From: Salinisphaera sp. Q1T1-3
GTDB lineage: Bacteria; Pseudomonadota; Gammaproteobacteria; Nevskiales; Salinisphaeraceae
Length of the DNA: 64,000 bases
Direction: 5' to 3'
Assembly: GCF_003602005.1 (NCBI RefSeq)
Contig: NZ_QZWD01000007.1
Coordinates: 124,001 to 188,000 of the forward strand
A program made the translations under genes and the position numbers. Positions 1 to 9,362 of the stretch are shown piece after piece. Within the stretch, counting starts at the first letter, position 1. Each line of letters starts with the position of its first letter. The notes below the pieces were generated by a model. It was not told the origin of the DNA. It searched no databases and worked only from the letters and a program-made list of their open reading frames with translations.

Positions 1-1
1 G

Positions 2-379
2 TTCAACGTCACCGTGTCGAATCTGCCGGGCCCGCGAGAGGATCTGTATGTGGAGGGCGCCCGCATGGAAGCCTTCTTCCCGACCTCGCTGGTCACGCAC
101 GGCCAGGCGTTGAACATCACGATCCATGGCTATGCCGATACGCTCGGCTTCGGCTTCATCGGCTGTCGCGACAGCCTGCCGTCGTTGCAGCACATCGCGG
201 TCTACGCCGGCGAGGCGGTCGAGGAGCTGCGCGCGCTGTACGGCAAAGGCGACACCGGCGGGCCTCGCCGGCGCAAGGCGCACGCCACGCCGGCGGGCAA
301 GGACAACGGCCGAAAGACGGCAGCCAAACGACGTACGACGCCGGCTCGCTCCCGTGGCCAGAGTCGCACCGATACCTGA
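2..379 (+). CDS. Wax ester synthase/diacylglycerol acyltransferase (WS/DGAT), C-terminal part
   Basis: The open frame runs in from the left edge, so only the last 125 residues are visible. They match the C-terminal domain of bacterial WS/DGAT acyltransferases: an N-V-T-V-S-N-L-P-G-P segment is followed by the conserved G-x-x-L-x-x-G-F-I-G-C-R-D region. This family esterifies acyl-CoA to fatty alcohols or diacylglycerol at the membrane to make storage lipid. The catalytic HHxxxDG motif lies upstream and cannot be checked. After the domain comes a basic, Ala/Lys/Arg-rich tail of about 45 residues, longer than usual and probably disordered. The family assignment is firm; substrate preference cannot be read. 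Confidence 0.85.
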   Translation, partial: FNVTVSNLPGPREDLYVEGARMEAFFPTSLVTHGQALNITIHGYADTLGFGFIGCRDSLPSLQHIAVYAGEAVEELRALYGKGDTGGPRRRKAHATPAGKDNGRKTAAKRRTTPARSRGQSRTDT

Positions 380-446
380 TTCATGCACGAGGGCGAGCCT
401 GTCGTGTCTCGTGCGCTTGCGTTTTCTTCGATCACCAGGGGTTTGA

Positions 447-1892
447 ATGTCCGCCGATAACCGTTCCGCCGCGCGCGTCGATTTCGACGAAGTCATCCGG
501 CGCATCGCCGACTATGTCTGTGATGGCGACATCGAGTCCGCCGAGGCACTGGAGACCGCGCGCTATTGCTTGATCGATACCATCGGCTGCGGCTTGCAGG
601 CCCTGTCCTATCCGGCCTGCACCAAGCTCATGGGCCCGGTCGTGCCGGGTGCCGAGATAGCCGACGGGGCGCGTGTACCGGGGACGTCCTACCGCCTCGA
701 TCCGGTCACCGCGGCATTCAACATCGGCTGCATGATTCGCTGGCTGGATTTCAACGACACCTGGCTGGCCGCGGAATGGGGCCATCCCTCGGATAATCTG
801 GGCGGGATTCTGGCAGTGGCCGACTATGTCTCGCGCACGCGGATTGCCCGCGGCGAGGCGCCGCTGACGCTGGCCGATGTGCTCGTGGCCATGGTCAAGG
901 CCCACGAGATCCAGGGCGTGCTCGCACTGGAGAACAGTTTCAACCGGGTCGGGCTCGACCACGTACTGCTGGTGCGCATCGCGACCTGTGCGGTGGTCAC
1001 GCACATGCTGGGTGGTACGCGGGCCGAGGTCACCAACGCCGTCTCTCACGCCTTCATCGACGGCGGCGCGCTCCGGACTTATCGTCATGCGCCCAATACC
1101 GGACCGCGCAAGTCCTGGGCGGCCGGGGATGCGACCTCGCGCGGCGTGCTGCTGGCCCTGCGGGTGCTGCGCGGCGAGATCGGCTATCCCTCGGCGCTCA
1201 CCGCGCCGACCTGGGGGTTTCAGGATGCGCTGTTTCGCGGGGAGGCGATCACGCTGGGGCAGGATTTCGGCAGCTACGTCATGGAGCAGGTGCTGTTCAA
1301 GATCAGTTTCCCGGCGGAATTCCATGCCCAGACGGCGGTCGAGGCCGCGCTCACGTTGCACGCCGACGTGGTCGGGCGCATCGATGAGATCGAACGCATC
1401 CGCATCGAGACTCAGGAATCGGCCGTGCGCATCATCGACAAGACCGGGCCGCTGGACAATCCGGCCGATCGCGATCACTGCATCCAGTACATGGTGGCCG
1501 TACCGCTCATCTTCGGCCGCCTGACTGCCGCCGACTACGAGGACGATATCGCGGCCGACCCGCGGGTCGATACGCTGCGCGAGAAGATGGAAGTCGTCGA
1601 GAACGAACGCTTCACCCTTGAATATCTCGAGGCCGACAAGCGCGCCATCGGCAACGCGGTGCAGGTCTTTTTCAACGATGGCTCGGCGACCGAGAAGGTC
1701 TCGGTGGACTATCCGATCGGCCACCGCCGCCGCCGTGACGAGGGCATCCCCGAACTTCGAAAGAAATTCGCGGCCAATCTGGCGCTGAAGATCGCGCCCA
1801 AGAACGCCGGCCGGATTCAGGATATCGTGGCCGATCAGGCCCGCACCGAAGCGACGTCCGTGCCCGACTTCCTGGATCTGTTCGTCGTGTGA
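447..1892 (+). CDS. prpD: 2-methylcitrate dehydratase, MmgE/PrpD family
   Basis: This 481-residue protein is the length of E. coli PrpD (483) and reads as PrpD throughout, including the early DTIGCG region and the WGHPSDN segment near residue 112. PrpD converts 2-methylcitrate to 2-methyl-cis-aconitate in cytosolic propionate breakdown. It starts 67 bases after the wax ester synthase gene, on the same strand. No prpB, prpC or acnD is visible here, so either those genes lie elsewhere or this copy is an isolated member of the broader MmgE/PrpD family. Family confidence is high; exact substrate confidence is moderate. Confidence 0.88.
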   Translation: MSADNRSAARVDFDEVIRRIADYVCDGDIESAEALETARYCLIDTIGCGLQALSYPACTKLMGPVVPGAEIADGARVPGTSYRLDPVTAAFNIGCMIRWLDFNDTWLAAEWGHPSDNLGGILAVADYVSRTRIARGEAPLTLADVLVAMVKAHEIQGVLALENSFNRVGLDHVLLVRIATCAVVTHMLGGTRAEVTNAVSHAFIDGGALRTYRHAPNTGPRKSWAAGDATSRGVLLALRVLRGEIGYPSALTAPTWGFQDALFRGEAITLGQDFGSYVMEQVLFKISFPAEFHAQTAVEAALTLHADVVGRIDEIERIRIETQESAVRIIDKTGPLDNPADRDHCIQYMVAVPLIFGRLTAADYEDDIAADPRVDTLREKMEVVENERFTLEYLEADKRAIGNAVQVFFNDGSATEKVSVDYPIGHRRRRDEGIPELRKKFAANLALKIAPKNAGRIQDIVADQARTEATSVPDFLDLFVV

Positions 1893-2000
1893 GCTCATCG
1901 GCACGCAATGACCGAGCCCGGCCGCGATCGTCGGCCGCGCCGGCGACTTGGCGGTGGCGCCGTCGTGGGTCCGGTCACTGGATCGCTGGCCGGCCCTCGT

Positions 2001-2006
2001 TATAAT
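2001..2006 (+). promoter_or_regulatory. Candidate -10 element for glnS
   Basis: A perfect TATAAT lies about 75 bases upstream of the preferred glnS start, in the gap after prpD. No good -35 hexamer is visible at 16 to 18 bases. It sits inside the longer open frame that begins at 1908, which supports starting glnS at 2082. Confidence 0.4.
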
Positions 2007-2081
2007 CCGCGCCTTGTTATCCTCGAACGCCCGGCGGCCCGTGTTGCCGGTTGCGTCGATGTTTCGTGCCAAGAGCAGTCT

Positions 2082-3785
2082 ATGAGCCATGATGCCGCCG
2101 GTGAATCCGGCACCGCCCATGCCGGCAACAATTTCCTGAAGAATCTGATCGCCGAGCAGATTGCCTCCGGCGAGCAGCAGGGGGCGGTCGTCACCCGGTT
2201 TCCGCCCGAGCCCAACGGCTATCTGCATATCGGCCATGCGGCCTCGATCTGCCTGAACTTCGGGCTGGCCGAGCATTTCGACGGCGCCTGCCGGCTGCGC
2301 TTCGACGACACCAATCCGGATGCCGAGGATCAGGAATACATCGATTCCATTCAGGCCGACATCCAGTGGTTGGGCTTCGAATGGGACGGCGCGGTGCGCT
2401 ACACCTCGAGCTATTTCGACACGCTCTACGGTTACGCACTGCATCTGATCGATGCCGGGCTGGCCTACGTGGACGAACTTTCGCCCGAGCAGATCCGCGA
2501 GTATCGCGGCACGCTGACCGAGCCGGGCCGCGACAGCCCGTATCGGGATCGCGACCCGGCCGAGTCGCGGGCGCTGTTCGAGGCCATGGCGCGCGGGGAA
2601 TACGCCGAAGGCGCAGCAAGCCTGCGCGCGAAGATCGACATGGCCGCGGGCAACATCAATCTGCGCGACCCGGTGATCTATCGCATCCGCAACAAGGCTC
2701 ATCACCAGACGGGCGACAAATGGTGCGTGTATCCGTCCTATGACTTCGCCCACGGCCAGTCCGATGCGATCGAGGGGGTCACCCATTCGATCTGTACGCT
2801 CGAGTTCGAGGACCATCGACCGCTCTACAACTGGCTGATCGCGCATCTGCCGGTGCCGGCACGGCCGGTGCAGTACGAATTCGCCCGCGTGAATCTCAAC
2901 TACACCATCACCAGCAAGCGCAAGCTGCGTCGGCTGGTCGAGGAACACATCGTCGACGGCTGGGATGATCCGCGCATGCCGACGATCTCGGGTATCCGGC
3001 GACGCGGCTACACGCCCGGATCCATCCGGACGTTCTGCGAGATGGTCGGCGTGTCGCGCAGTGGCGGCACGGTCGATACCGCCATGCTCGAACATGCCAT
3101 CCGCGACGATCTGAATACCCATGCCGCGAGGGCGATGTGTGTTCTCGACCCGCTCAAGATCGTGATCACCAACTGGGACGAAGACCGCGTCGAAACGCTG
3201 GAAGCGGCCGGGCACCCCAATCGGGATGATCTCGGCACGCGGCGTCTGCCGCTCACGCGCGAGATCTTCATCGAGGCCGAGGACTTCCGCGAGTCCGCCA
3301 ACAAGAAATACAAGCGTCTGGTGCTCGGCAAGAAAGTGCGCCTGCGCAATGCCTATGTCATCGAGGCGCACGATGTGGTCAAGGACGAGAGCGGTCGCGT
3401 CGTCGAGGTTCACTGCACCTACGATCCGGACACGCTGGGCGACAACCCGGCCGACGGCGTCAAGCCCAAGGGCGTCATCCACTGGGTGTCGGCCACGCAC
3501 GGCAAGCAGGCGCTGGTCCGTGTCTACGACCGGCTGTTCGCGGTCGAGAATCCGGCGCGCGAGGCCGAGCTGCTCGACGGTCTGAATCCGTTCTCGTTGA
3601 CCGTGCACAAAGGGTGCTGGATCGAGCCGGGGGCCGCCGAAGTCGCTCCGGAGACTCGGCTGCAGTTCGAGCGCACCGGTTATTTCGTGGCCGACCGCTA
3701 CGATCACGCGGTGGGGGCGCCGGTTTTCAACCGTGTTGTCGCCTTGCGGGATACCTGGGCGAAGATCGAGTCCCGCGGCGAATGA
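2082..3785 (+). CDS. glnS: Glutamine--tRNA ligase
   Basis: This class I synthetase charges tRNA-Gln with glutamine. From the ATG at 2082 it is 567 residues, close to E. coli GlnS (554). The HIGH signature is at residues 49-52 within [12 protein letters not shown]. The second signature near 278-280 reads T-S-K-R-K-L, whereas most GlnRS have M-S-K-R-K-L, a small variant. The frame is open back to 1908, but those extra residues are not family-like and contain a -10 element, so I chose 2082. Its stop overlaps the rsmG start (ATGA), suggesting translational coupling. With a discriminating GltX also present (41.5 kb), Gln-tRNA is probably made directly. Confidence 0.96.
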   Translation: MSHDAAGESGTAHAGNNFLKNLIAEQIASGEQQGAVVTRFPPEPNGYLHIGHAASICLNFGLAEHFDGACRLRFDDTNPDAEDQEYIDSIQADIQWLGFEWDGAVRYTSSYFDTLYGYALHLIDAGLAYVDELSPEQIREYRGTLTEPGRDSPYRDRDPAESRALFEAMARGEYAEGAASLRAKIDMAAGNINLRDPVIYRIRNKAHHQTGDKWCVYPSYDFAHGQSDAIEGVTHSICTLEFEDHRPLYNWLIAHLPVPARPVQYEFARVNLNYTITSKRKLRRLVEEHIVDGWDDPRMPTISGIRRRGYTPGSIRTFCEMVGVSRSGGTVDTAMLEHAIRDDLNTHAARAMCVLDPLKIVITNWDEDRVETLEAAGHPNRDDLGTRRLPLTREIFIEAEDFRESANKKYKRLVLGKKVRLRNAYVIEAHDVVKDESGRVVEVHCTYDPDTLGDNPADGVKPKGVIHWVSATHGKQALVRVYDRLFAVENPAREAELLDGLNPFSLTVHKGCWIEPGAAEVAPETRLQFERTGYFVADRYDHAVGAPVFNRVVALRDTWAKIESRGE

Positions 3786-4456
3786 GCCGGGTGGGGGGTC
3801 GCAAGCGCACGCCGGTCTTCGACCGGGCCGACTGCGAGGCGCGGCTGGCGGCCGGCGTGGCCGCGCTCGGCGTCGCGCTGCCGGTCGGCGGCGCCGATCG
3901 GCTGCTCGATTATCTCGCGGTGCTGTCCAATTGGAACGCCACCCATAACCTGACCGCCGTGCGCGAGCCGGCGGCCATGGTCTCGCGTCATCTGCTGGAT
4001 TGTCTGGCGATCGTCGATTTCATCGACGGCCCACGGGTGGCCGACGTCGGCAGCGGCGCCGGTCTGCCCGGTCTCGTGCTGGCGATCGCCCGCCCCGAGC
4101 TGCACGTCACGCTGTTCGAGGCGAACGGTAAGAAAGTCGCGTTTCTACGACAGGCGCGGCGCACGCTGGCTCTCGACAACGTCGATGTCATGGGCGGGCG
4201 CGTCGAGGCCGCCGAGGCGACGGCGACCTTCGATTGGGTGGTCACGCGTGCATTCGCCACCGCGGCCGATACACTGGCCCTGGCAGGCGAGCTCATCGGG
4301 CCGGTCGGCCGGCTGGGCTTGATGAAGGGTCGGGATCCGGCGGACGAGCTGGCCGATCTGCCGGCAGGCTTTGTGCATGAGGCAAGCCATCGGGTTCGCG
4401 TGCCCGGCCTGGATGCCGAGCGCCGTTTCACCATCGTCGCGCGCGATCCATCATGA
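3782..4456 (+). CDS. rsmG: 16S rRNA (guanine-527-N7)-methyltransferase
   Basis: This is RsmG/GidB, which methylates G527 of 16S rRNA using S-adenosylmethionine; loss in other species gives low-level streptomycin resistance. The 224-residue length is typical. The N-terminal L-x-x-W-N-x-x-x-N-L-T segment (about residues 50-60) and the SAM-binding loop [12 protein letters not shown] (about 85-96) are clear. The start overlaps the end of glnS by four bases. In most gammaproteobacteria rsmG follows mnmG; here glnS holds that place, while parA and parB follow in the usual order. Confidence 0.95.
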   Translation: MSRVGGRKRTPVFDRADCEARLAAGVAALGVALPVGGADRLLDYLAVLSNWNATHNLTAVREPAAMVSRHLLDCLAIVDFIDGPRVADVGSGAGLPGLVLAIARPELHVTLFEANGKKVAFLRQARRTLALDNVDVMGGRVEAAEATATFDWVVTRAFATAADTLALAGELIGPVGRLGLMKGRDPADELADLPAGFVHEASHRVRVPGLDAERRFTIVARDPS

Positions 4457-4548
4457 ATGCGCGGCTGGACGTCTCGCTTCGATGACTTAGACTCGGCGGG
4501 CCCGCGCTATCGCACGCGGCGGCCGGATCGAGTCAGGACTGATTTTTC

Positions 4549-5391
4549 ATGAGCGAAATCATCGCCATCGCCAACCAGAAAGGCGGCGTCGGAAAGACGA
4601 CGACCGCAATCAACCTGGCGGCCGCGCTGGCCGAGGCCGAGCAGCGCGTGCTGCTCGTGGACATGGATGCCCAGGGCAATGCCACGATGGGCGTGGGCGT
4701 CGACAAGAATGCGCTGGATGCGACAGTCTGCGACTTCCTGCTGGGCGAGAAGGGGGTGGCCGAGGCGCTCGAAGTGGTCGCCGAAGGTGATTTCTATCTG
4801 CTCGGCGCCAACGGCGACATGACCGCGGCCGAAGTCGGCCTGCGCGACATGAAGAACGGCCGGAGCGCGCTCAAGCGGGCACTCGACGACATCTCGGCCA
4901 GCTTTGATTACGTCATCATCGATTGCCCGCCGGCCTTGTCCATGCTCACCGTCAACGCGCTGGTCGCCGCGCGCGGCGTGATCATCCCGATGCAGTGCGA
5001 GTACTACGCGCTGGAAGGGCTCTCCGCGCTGCTCGAGACCATCGAGAGCGTGCGCCAGATGATCAACCGCGAGCTGTCGGTCGAGGGCGTCTTGCGCACC
5101 ATGTACGACGGGCGTAACCGGCTGACCGGCGAGGTTTCCTCGCAGCTCATGAACTACTTCGGCGATTCGGTCTACAACACCGTCATCCCGCGTAACGTGC
5201 GCCTGGCCGAGGCACCCTCGCACGGTCAATCGATACTCGCCTATGACAGTTCGGCGACCGGGGCGGCCGCCTATCGCCAGCTCGCCGGTGAAATTCTGGG
5301 CCGCGACGACAACGAGATGGCCGATGGTCGCACGCAAGGGGCGAAGCGCGCGGTATCCTCGTTGTTCGGTCGGCGGCGAAAGAAAGCGTAA
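4549..5391 (+). CDS. parA: Chromosome partitioning ATPase ParA (Soj)
   Basis: This 280-residue ParA/MinD-type ATPase works with ParB to move and orient the replication origin region. The deviant Walker A motif KGGVGKTT is at residues 11-18, the DxDxQGN box follows at about 40-45, and a Walker B IIDCPP occurs near 124. It lies between rsmG and parB, the standard chromosomal arrangement close to oriC in many bacteria. The C-terminus has a short basic tail. The parB start lies 16 bases after its stop. Confidence 0.96.
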   Translation: MSEIIAIANQKGGVGKTTTAINLAAALAEAEQRVLLVDMDAQGNATMGVGVDKNALDATVCDFLLGEKGVAEALEVVAEGDFYLLGANGDMTAAEVGLRDMKNGRSALKRALDDISASFDYVIIDCPPALSMLTVNALVAARGVIIPMQCEYYALEGLSALLETIESVRQMINRELSVEGVLRTMYDGRNRLTGEVSSQLMNYFGDSVYNTVIPRNVRLAEAPSHGQSILAYDSSATGAAAYRQLAGEILGRDDNEMADGRTQGAKRAVSSLFGRRRKKA

Positions 5392-5407
5392 ATCTCCAGG
5401 GGCTGTT

Positions 5408-6271
5408 ATGGCACAGAAAAAACGCGGCCTCGGCCGCGGTCTCGAATCGCTGTTGTCCAACGACTTCGAGGAGGCCGGCGCGTCGGCCTCGCTGTCCGAG
5501 ATCGCGCTCGATGATCTGGCGCCGGGGCGCTATCAGCCGCGCCGGGACATGGATGCCGATGCGCTCGAAGCGCTCGCCCAGTCGATCCGGGCTCAGGGCG
5601 TGGTTCAGCCATTGGTCGTACGCGCGGTCGACGACGCCGAGCACGACTACGAGATCATTGCCGGCGAGCGCCGCTGGCGCGCGGCCCGCATCGCGGGTCT
5701 GGCCACCGTGCCGGCCGTCGTGCGGGAATTCGCCGAAGAAGCGGCGATGGCCGTCGCGCTGATCGAGAACATCCAGCGAGAGGACCTCAATCCGCTGGAG
5801 ATCTCGGCGGCACTCCGGCGACTCATCGATGAATGCGGTTTCACGCACGCCCAGTGTGCCGAGGCGGTCGGGCGTTCACGTGCGGCGGTGTCCAATCTGT
5901 TGCGACTGTCCGATCTGGTGCCGGCCGTGGCCGAGCACCTGCGCGCCGGGGCGCTGGAAATGGGACATGCGCGCGCGCTGCTCGCGCTGACCGGCGATGA
6001 GCAGATAGAGGTCGCCGAGCGCGTGATCGCACGCGGCCTGACGGTGCGCCAGACCGAGGCACTGGTGCGGGCCAAGCTGGAAGGCCCCGACCGGAATCAG
6101 CAGCGCCGGCCGGCAGCGCGCGATGCGCGCGTCACCGCGCTGGAGACCAATCTCTCCGAGCGGCTTTCGGCCGGTGTGAAGATCGAACCCGACCGCCGCG
6201 GCGGCGGCCGGGTGGTCATCCGGTACAAGTCGGCAGAAGAGCTCGATGCCCTGGTCGGGCGCATCGACTGA
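5408..6271 (+). CDS. parB: Chromosome partitioning protein ParB (Spo0J)
   Basis: ParB binds parS sites, loads as a CTP-dependent clamp and is moved by ParA. This copy has 287 residues. The N-terminus begins with a basic KKRGLGRGL segment typical of chromosomal ParB, where ParA contacts occur. The CTP-binding GERRWRA box is at residues 86-92, ENIQRED at 120-126, and a helix-turn-helix spans about 146-166. An earlier in-frame start at 5243 would overlap parA and lacks homology, so 5408 is preferred. No convincing parS palindrome was found nearby by eye. Confidence 0.95.
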   Translation: MAQKKRGLGRGLESLLSNDFEEAGASASLSEIALDDLAPGRYQPRRDMDADALEALAQSIRAQGVVQPLVVRAVDDAEHDYEIIAGERRWRAARIAGLATVPAVVREFAEEAAMAVALIENIQREDLNPLEISAALRRLIDECGFTHAQCAEAVGRSRAAVSNLLRLSDLVPAVAEHLRAGALEMGHARALLALTGDEQIEVAERVIARGLTVRQTEALVRAKLEGPDRNQQRRPAARDARVTALETNLSERLSAGVKIEPDRRGGGRVVIRYKSAEELDALVGRID

Positions 6272-6396
6272 GCCTTGACGCGATGGAATCGGTCTCATCG
6301 GCGTATCGATTCTGCTGTTACATACACCGACATAGCGTCTAAAAACCGGCGACCTGCGGCGATCTTCGTAATCGTCATTTTCGGCGCTGAAATTTG

Positions 6397-6426
6397 TTGA
6401 AATAGACGACTAAAACAAGGTAGCCT
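6397..6426 (+). promoter_or_regulatory. Weak candidate promoter for the atp operon
   Basis: The 216-base gap between parB and atpI is locally AT-richer and holds a TTGAAA hexamer (6397) followed, 18 bases on, by TAGCCT. The -10 match is poor, so this is only the best sigma-70-like pair that I can see. The gap is the logical place for the atp operon promoter. Confidence 0.25.
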
Positions 6427-6487
6427 CGCGGCTCGAACATAAGGGAAGAGCGCGCGTCCGGTACGCGGCCTCAGCGGGCAACTCGCC

Positions 6488-6874
6488 ATGCGAAATGTAG
6501 TGACTCGATTGCTGATCATGCAGTCGACCGCCGCTGTCTGCGTGGCGATTCTGGTCAGCGTGATTTACGGGAGTGAGGCCGCCGTGGCCGCGATCTACGG
6601 TGGCGTCGTCGCACTGATCATGACGTCCATGCTGGCCTGGCGTATCAGCCAGGTATCACGGTCGGGTGCCGCGTTGCGCTGGCTCGTGATCGGCGCCGGT
6701 GAACGCATGATTATGGTGTGTGTGGCCTTCGCGGTCGGCATCGGTTTTCTGAACCTGGTGCCGATCCCGATGCTGATCGGATTCGGTGTGGCCGAACTGG
6801 CCTATTATCTGGCTGCGGGCCCGATGCGACGGTACATGCTCGAATTGATGGGAAGACGATACGATGGCCAATAG
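6488..6874 (+). CDS. atpI: ATP synthase protein I
   Basis: This small 128-residue membrane protein has four hydrophobic segments (about residues 9-28, 33-50, 70-90 and 93-112) and is the first gene of the atp operon, where AtpI is always found. AtpI helps assemble or stabilise the c-ring and is not part of the finished enzyme. Its sequence is poorly conserved, so the call rests on length, topology and position. The end overlaps the start of atpB by 11 bases, implying coupled translation. Confidence 0.85.
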   Translation: MRNVVTRLLIMQSTAAVCVAILVSVIYGSEAAVAAIYGGVVALIMTSMLAWRISQVSRSGAALRWLVIGAGERMIMVCVAFAVGIGFLNLVPIPMLIGFGVAELAYYLAAGPMRRYMLELMGRRYDGQ

Positions 6875-7727
6875 CGGCGGCGGTTCGGCTGAATACATTA
6901 CACATCACCTCACCGACTGGTGTGCCGGCTGTACAGCCGACCACAAGCCAGGCGGGTTGGTCGATTTCAGCGTATTCACGCTTGATCTGATCATCGTCGG
7001 GCTGGTCTGTGCCGCGATCGTGGCGCTGTTCAGCCTGTTCGTGCGCAAGCGATTGACGGCGGAAGAGCCGGGCGCGTTGCAGGCCGTGGTCGAGGCCGGC
7101 GTCGAATACGTCAGCGACCAGGTCGGTCAGGTCTTCCACAAGCGCAACGACTTTGTCGGCGCGCTGGCGGTGGCGATATTCCTTTGGGTGTCGCTGATGA
7201 ACCTGGCCGATATCATTCCGGTGGATCTTGTCCCCGGTGTGCTCGGCGGTATCGGCCATCTGTTCGGCGCCGATCACGTGTTCTTCCGCATCGTGCCGAC
7301 CGCGGCACTGGACACGCCGTTCGCGATGGCGCTGGTTGTGTTCGTGGTCATGGTTTACTACCAGTTCCGGGCCAATGGCCCGGGCGGCTATGCCAAACGT
7401 TTCCTGACTCACCCCTACGGCAAGTGGGCGGCGCCGGCCAATATCCTGACCACGTTCATCGACGACGTCTCCAAGCCGGTGAGCCTGGCGTTGCGACTGT
7501 TCGGCAACATGTTCGCCGGCGAGCTGATCTTTGCGCTGCTGGCCATGTTGACGCTGTCCGCGCTGGCTCCGCCGAGCGGCATGGTCGCCGTCTGGGCGCC
7601 GCTGCATTTCCTGGGCGGCTTCATCTGGAGCGTGTTCCACCTGCTGATCGTCTTCCTGCAGGCCTTCATCTTCGCCGTGCTGTCCATCGTGTATCTCGGC
7701 ATGGCCACGCAGACCGACGACCACTGA
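6864..7727 (+). CDS. atpB: F0F1 ATP synthase subunit a
   Basis: Subunit a forms the proton half-channels of the F0 motor in the inner membrane. The 287-residue protein has several strong membrane helices and the key segment SLALRLFGNMFAGE, with the essential arginine at residue 211 (E. coli R210). The C-terminal helix carries the expected Gln (FLQAFIFAVLS). An N-terminal stretch of about 30 polar residues includes two cysteines close together (WCAGC), which is not usual. The next gene, atpE, begins only after a 243-base gap. Confidence 0.97.
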   Translation: MANSGGGSAEYITHHLTDWCAGCTADHKPGGLVDFSVFTLDLIIVGLVCAAIVALFSLFVRKRLTAEEPGALQAVVEAGVEYVSDQVGQVFHKRNDFVGALAVAIFLWVSLMNLADIIPVDLVPGVLGGIGHLFGADHVFFRIVPTAALDTPFAMALVVFVVMVYYQFRANGPGGYAKRFLTHPYGKWAAPANILTTFIDDVSKPVSLALRLFGNMFAGELIFALLAMLTLSALAPPSGMVAVWAPLHFLGGFIWSVFHLLIVFLQAFIFAVLSIVYLGMATQTDDH

Positions 7728-7970
7728 CATGCATGCGGCCCGGGGCCGATCGCCCCGGGCGGAATATCGGAGACCGGCCCCGCGTTGCGGAGCCGGGTCT
7801 TGAAGTCGACGATACGCCTGTTGCGTTTCGTCGATTGGAAATGCCGGGCTCGTGCGGCATCGGTAAGAACGGGTCGCGAGATCCGAACATCGCTTAAGAC
7901 GAGATCGACAGCCGGTTTCTATTTCGTCTTATTCGCCAAAGCTAGGAAAGTCGACTAAGGAGTAGCAATC
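7728..7970 (+). promoter_or_regulatory. Long structured atpB-atpE intercistronic region
   Basis: The gap holds no gene. It contains a strong GC-rich hairpin (7738-7745 pairing with 7753-7760, loop of seven) and a second weaker dyad around 7771-7801. There is no U-tract, so it does not look like a plain terminator. It ends in a strong Shine-Dalgarno TAAGGAG (7956-7962) eight bases before the GTG of atpE. This may raise translation or protect mRNA for the c subunit, needed in many copies per enzyme; that role is inferred. Confidence 0.45.
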
Positions 7971-8264
7971 GTGCATTCGGATCCACAACAAATCGCCGAG
8001 ATCGTCGCCGCGACGGCCGTGGCCGTCGGCCTGATGCTCGCCGCCGCCGGCCTGGGCTCGGCCATCGGCTGGGGCCTGATCACTTCCAAGGCGCTCGAAG
8101 GCATCGCCCGTCAGCCGGAAATGCGTCCGCAGCTGATGGTCAACATGTTCATCTTCGCCGGCCTCATGGAATCCTTCCCGTTCATTCTGTTCGGTGTGGC
8201 CATGTGGTTCCTGTTCGCCAACCCGTTCGTCGGGACGCTGTCTAGTCTCGCCGGCGGCGGCTGA
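7971..8264 (+). CDS. atpE: F0F1 ATP synthase subunit c
   Basis: Subunit c forms the rotating proteolipid ring. The protein is 97 residues, somewhat longer than E. coli (79), with extensions at both ends. Two membrane helices flank the polar loop ARQPE (residues 46-50). The proton-carrying carboxylate is Glu67 in helix 2 (GLMESFPF). No glutamine sits in the helix 1 position needed for the Na+-binding signature, so I read it as proton-coupled. Translation starts at GTG with an excellent ribosome site (TAAGGAG, spacing 8). Confidence 0.97.
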   Translation: MHSDPQQIAEIVAATAVAVGLMLAAAGLGSAIGWGLITSKALEGIARQPEMRPQLMVNMFIFAGLMESFPFILFGVAMWFLFANPFVGTLSSLAGGG

Positions 8265-8278
8265 AGCCGGAGCGAATC

Positions 8279-8755
8279 ATGGTCGCTATTACCGGAACGC
8301 TCTTCGTCCAGATTCTGGTCTTCCTTGCGCTCGTCTTCTTTATCAAGAAGGTGCTCTGGGGGCCGATCAACCAGACGATCGATGAGCGTCGAAAAAAGAT
8401 AAGCGAAGGCCTGGCGGCCGCCGAGCGCGGTCGCATGGAGCTCGACGAGGCCGTCAAGAAGGCCGAAGCGCGCATGGCCGAAGCGCAGGAGGAGTCGCGC
8501 GAGCTGTTGGCCAACGCCCAGCGTCAGGCCAACGACACGCTCGACAAGGCGCGTGCCGATGCACGCGTCGAGGGCGAACGCATCGTCAACGCCGCGCGTG
8601 AAGAGATCGACCAGGCCGTGGCTTCGGCCAAGGAAGATCTGCGACGCGAGGTCGGCGAGCTGGCCGTGGCCGGCGCCGAGCGCATCCTCAAGCGCGAGAT
8701 CGATGCCAAGGCGCACAACGACATCATTGATGACATCGTCGCGGAGATCCGCTGA
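8279..8755 (+). CDS. atpF: F0F1 ATP synthase subunit b
   Basis: Subunit b is the peripheral stalk that holds F1 stationary against the rotor. The 158-residue protein has one N-terminal membrane helix (about residues 5-25), then a long charged, Ala/Glu/Arg-rich helix to the end, the usual layout (E. coli 156). It begins 14 bases after atpE and ends two bases before atpH, consistent with one operon. Only one b-type gene is present, so the stalk is a homodimer. Confidence 0.97.
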   Translation: MVAITGTLFVQILVFLALVFFIKKVLWGPINQTIDERRKKISEGLAAAERGRMELDEAVKKAEARMAEAQEESRELLANAQRQANDTLDKARADARVEGERIVNAAREEIDQAVASAKEDLRREVGELAVAGAERILKREIDAKAHNDIIDDIVAEIR

Positions 8756-8757
8756 TC

Positions 8758-9300
8758 ATGGCCGCCGATAACGTTTACACCCTCGCTCGACCCTATGCCG
8801 AAGCCGTATTCGAGCTCGCCGACGGCGCCGAGGCCCGCGAGAGCTGGTCCGACGCGCTCGCCGCGCTGTCTGCCATCGTCGAGAACGACGATGTGGCAGC
8901 GGTCATGGGCAGCCCGGCGATCAGCGATGAGGCGCTTGCCGAGGCAGTGATCGGTATCGGCGGCCAGGATTTCGACGCGCGTCAGGCAAACTTCGTGCGT
9001 CTGCTCATCGACAATGAACGGCTGGTCGTCGCACCGGCGATCGCCGAGCTCTACGAGGCTCGGCGCGCCGAGGCCGAGCAGCGCCTCGAAGTCGAGGTCG
9101 CCTCGGCCAAGAAGCTCACCAAGAAGCAGCAGGAAGCGCTGACCAAGGCGCTTGCCAAGCGTTTCGAACGTGATGTCTCGGTCAGCTACGTCGACGACGA
9201 TTCGATCATCGGTGGCCTGGTCATCCGTGCCGGCGACACGGTGATCGACGGCTCGCTCACAGCCCAGCTGGCTCGCATGCGCCAGCGGCTCGCACACTAG
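8758..9300 (+). CDS. atpH: F0F1 ATP synthase subunit delta
   Basis: Subunit delta joins the b stalk to the top of F1. The 180-residue protein matches the family length (E. coli 177), with an [12 protein letters not shown] start and a C-terminal I-G-G-L-V-I-R-x-G-D-x-x-I-D-G-S segment typical of OSCP/delta. It starts two bases after the stop of atpF. A 62-base gap leads to atpA. Confidence 0.97.
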   Translation: MAADNVYTLARPYAEAVFELADGAEARESWSDALAALSAIVENDDVAAVMGSPAISDEALAEAVIGIGGQDFDARQANFVRLLIDNERLVVAPAIAELYEARRAEAEQRLEVEVASAKKLTKKQQEALTKALAKRFERDVSVSYVDDDSIIGGLVIRAGDTVIDGSLTAQLARMRQRLAH

Positions 9301-9362
9301 AACAGTCGCGCACGCACCGCGGCCGAAGCTCGCGGCGAATTGGATTTAGAGGAAGACTTCCC

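Noticed and set aside
432-3707. A 1091-codon minus-strand open frame opposite prpD and glnS
   Set aside because: It is antisense to two well-recognised genes, has no family features and is rich in Arg, His, Asp and Val, as expected for GC-rich antisense frames.
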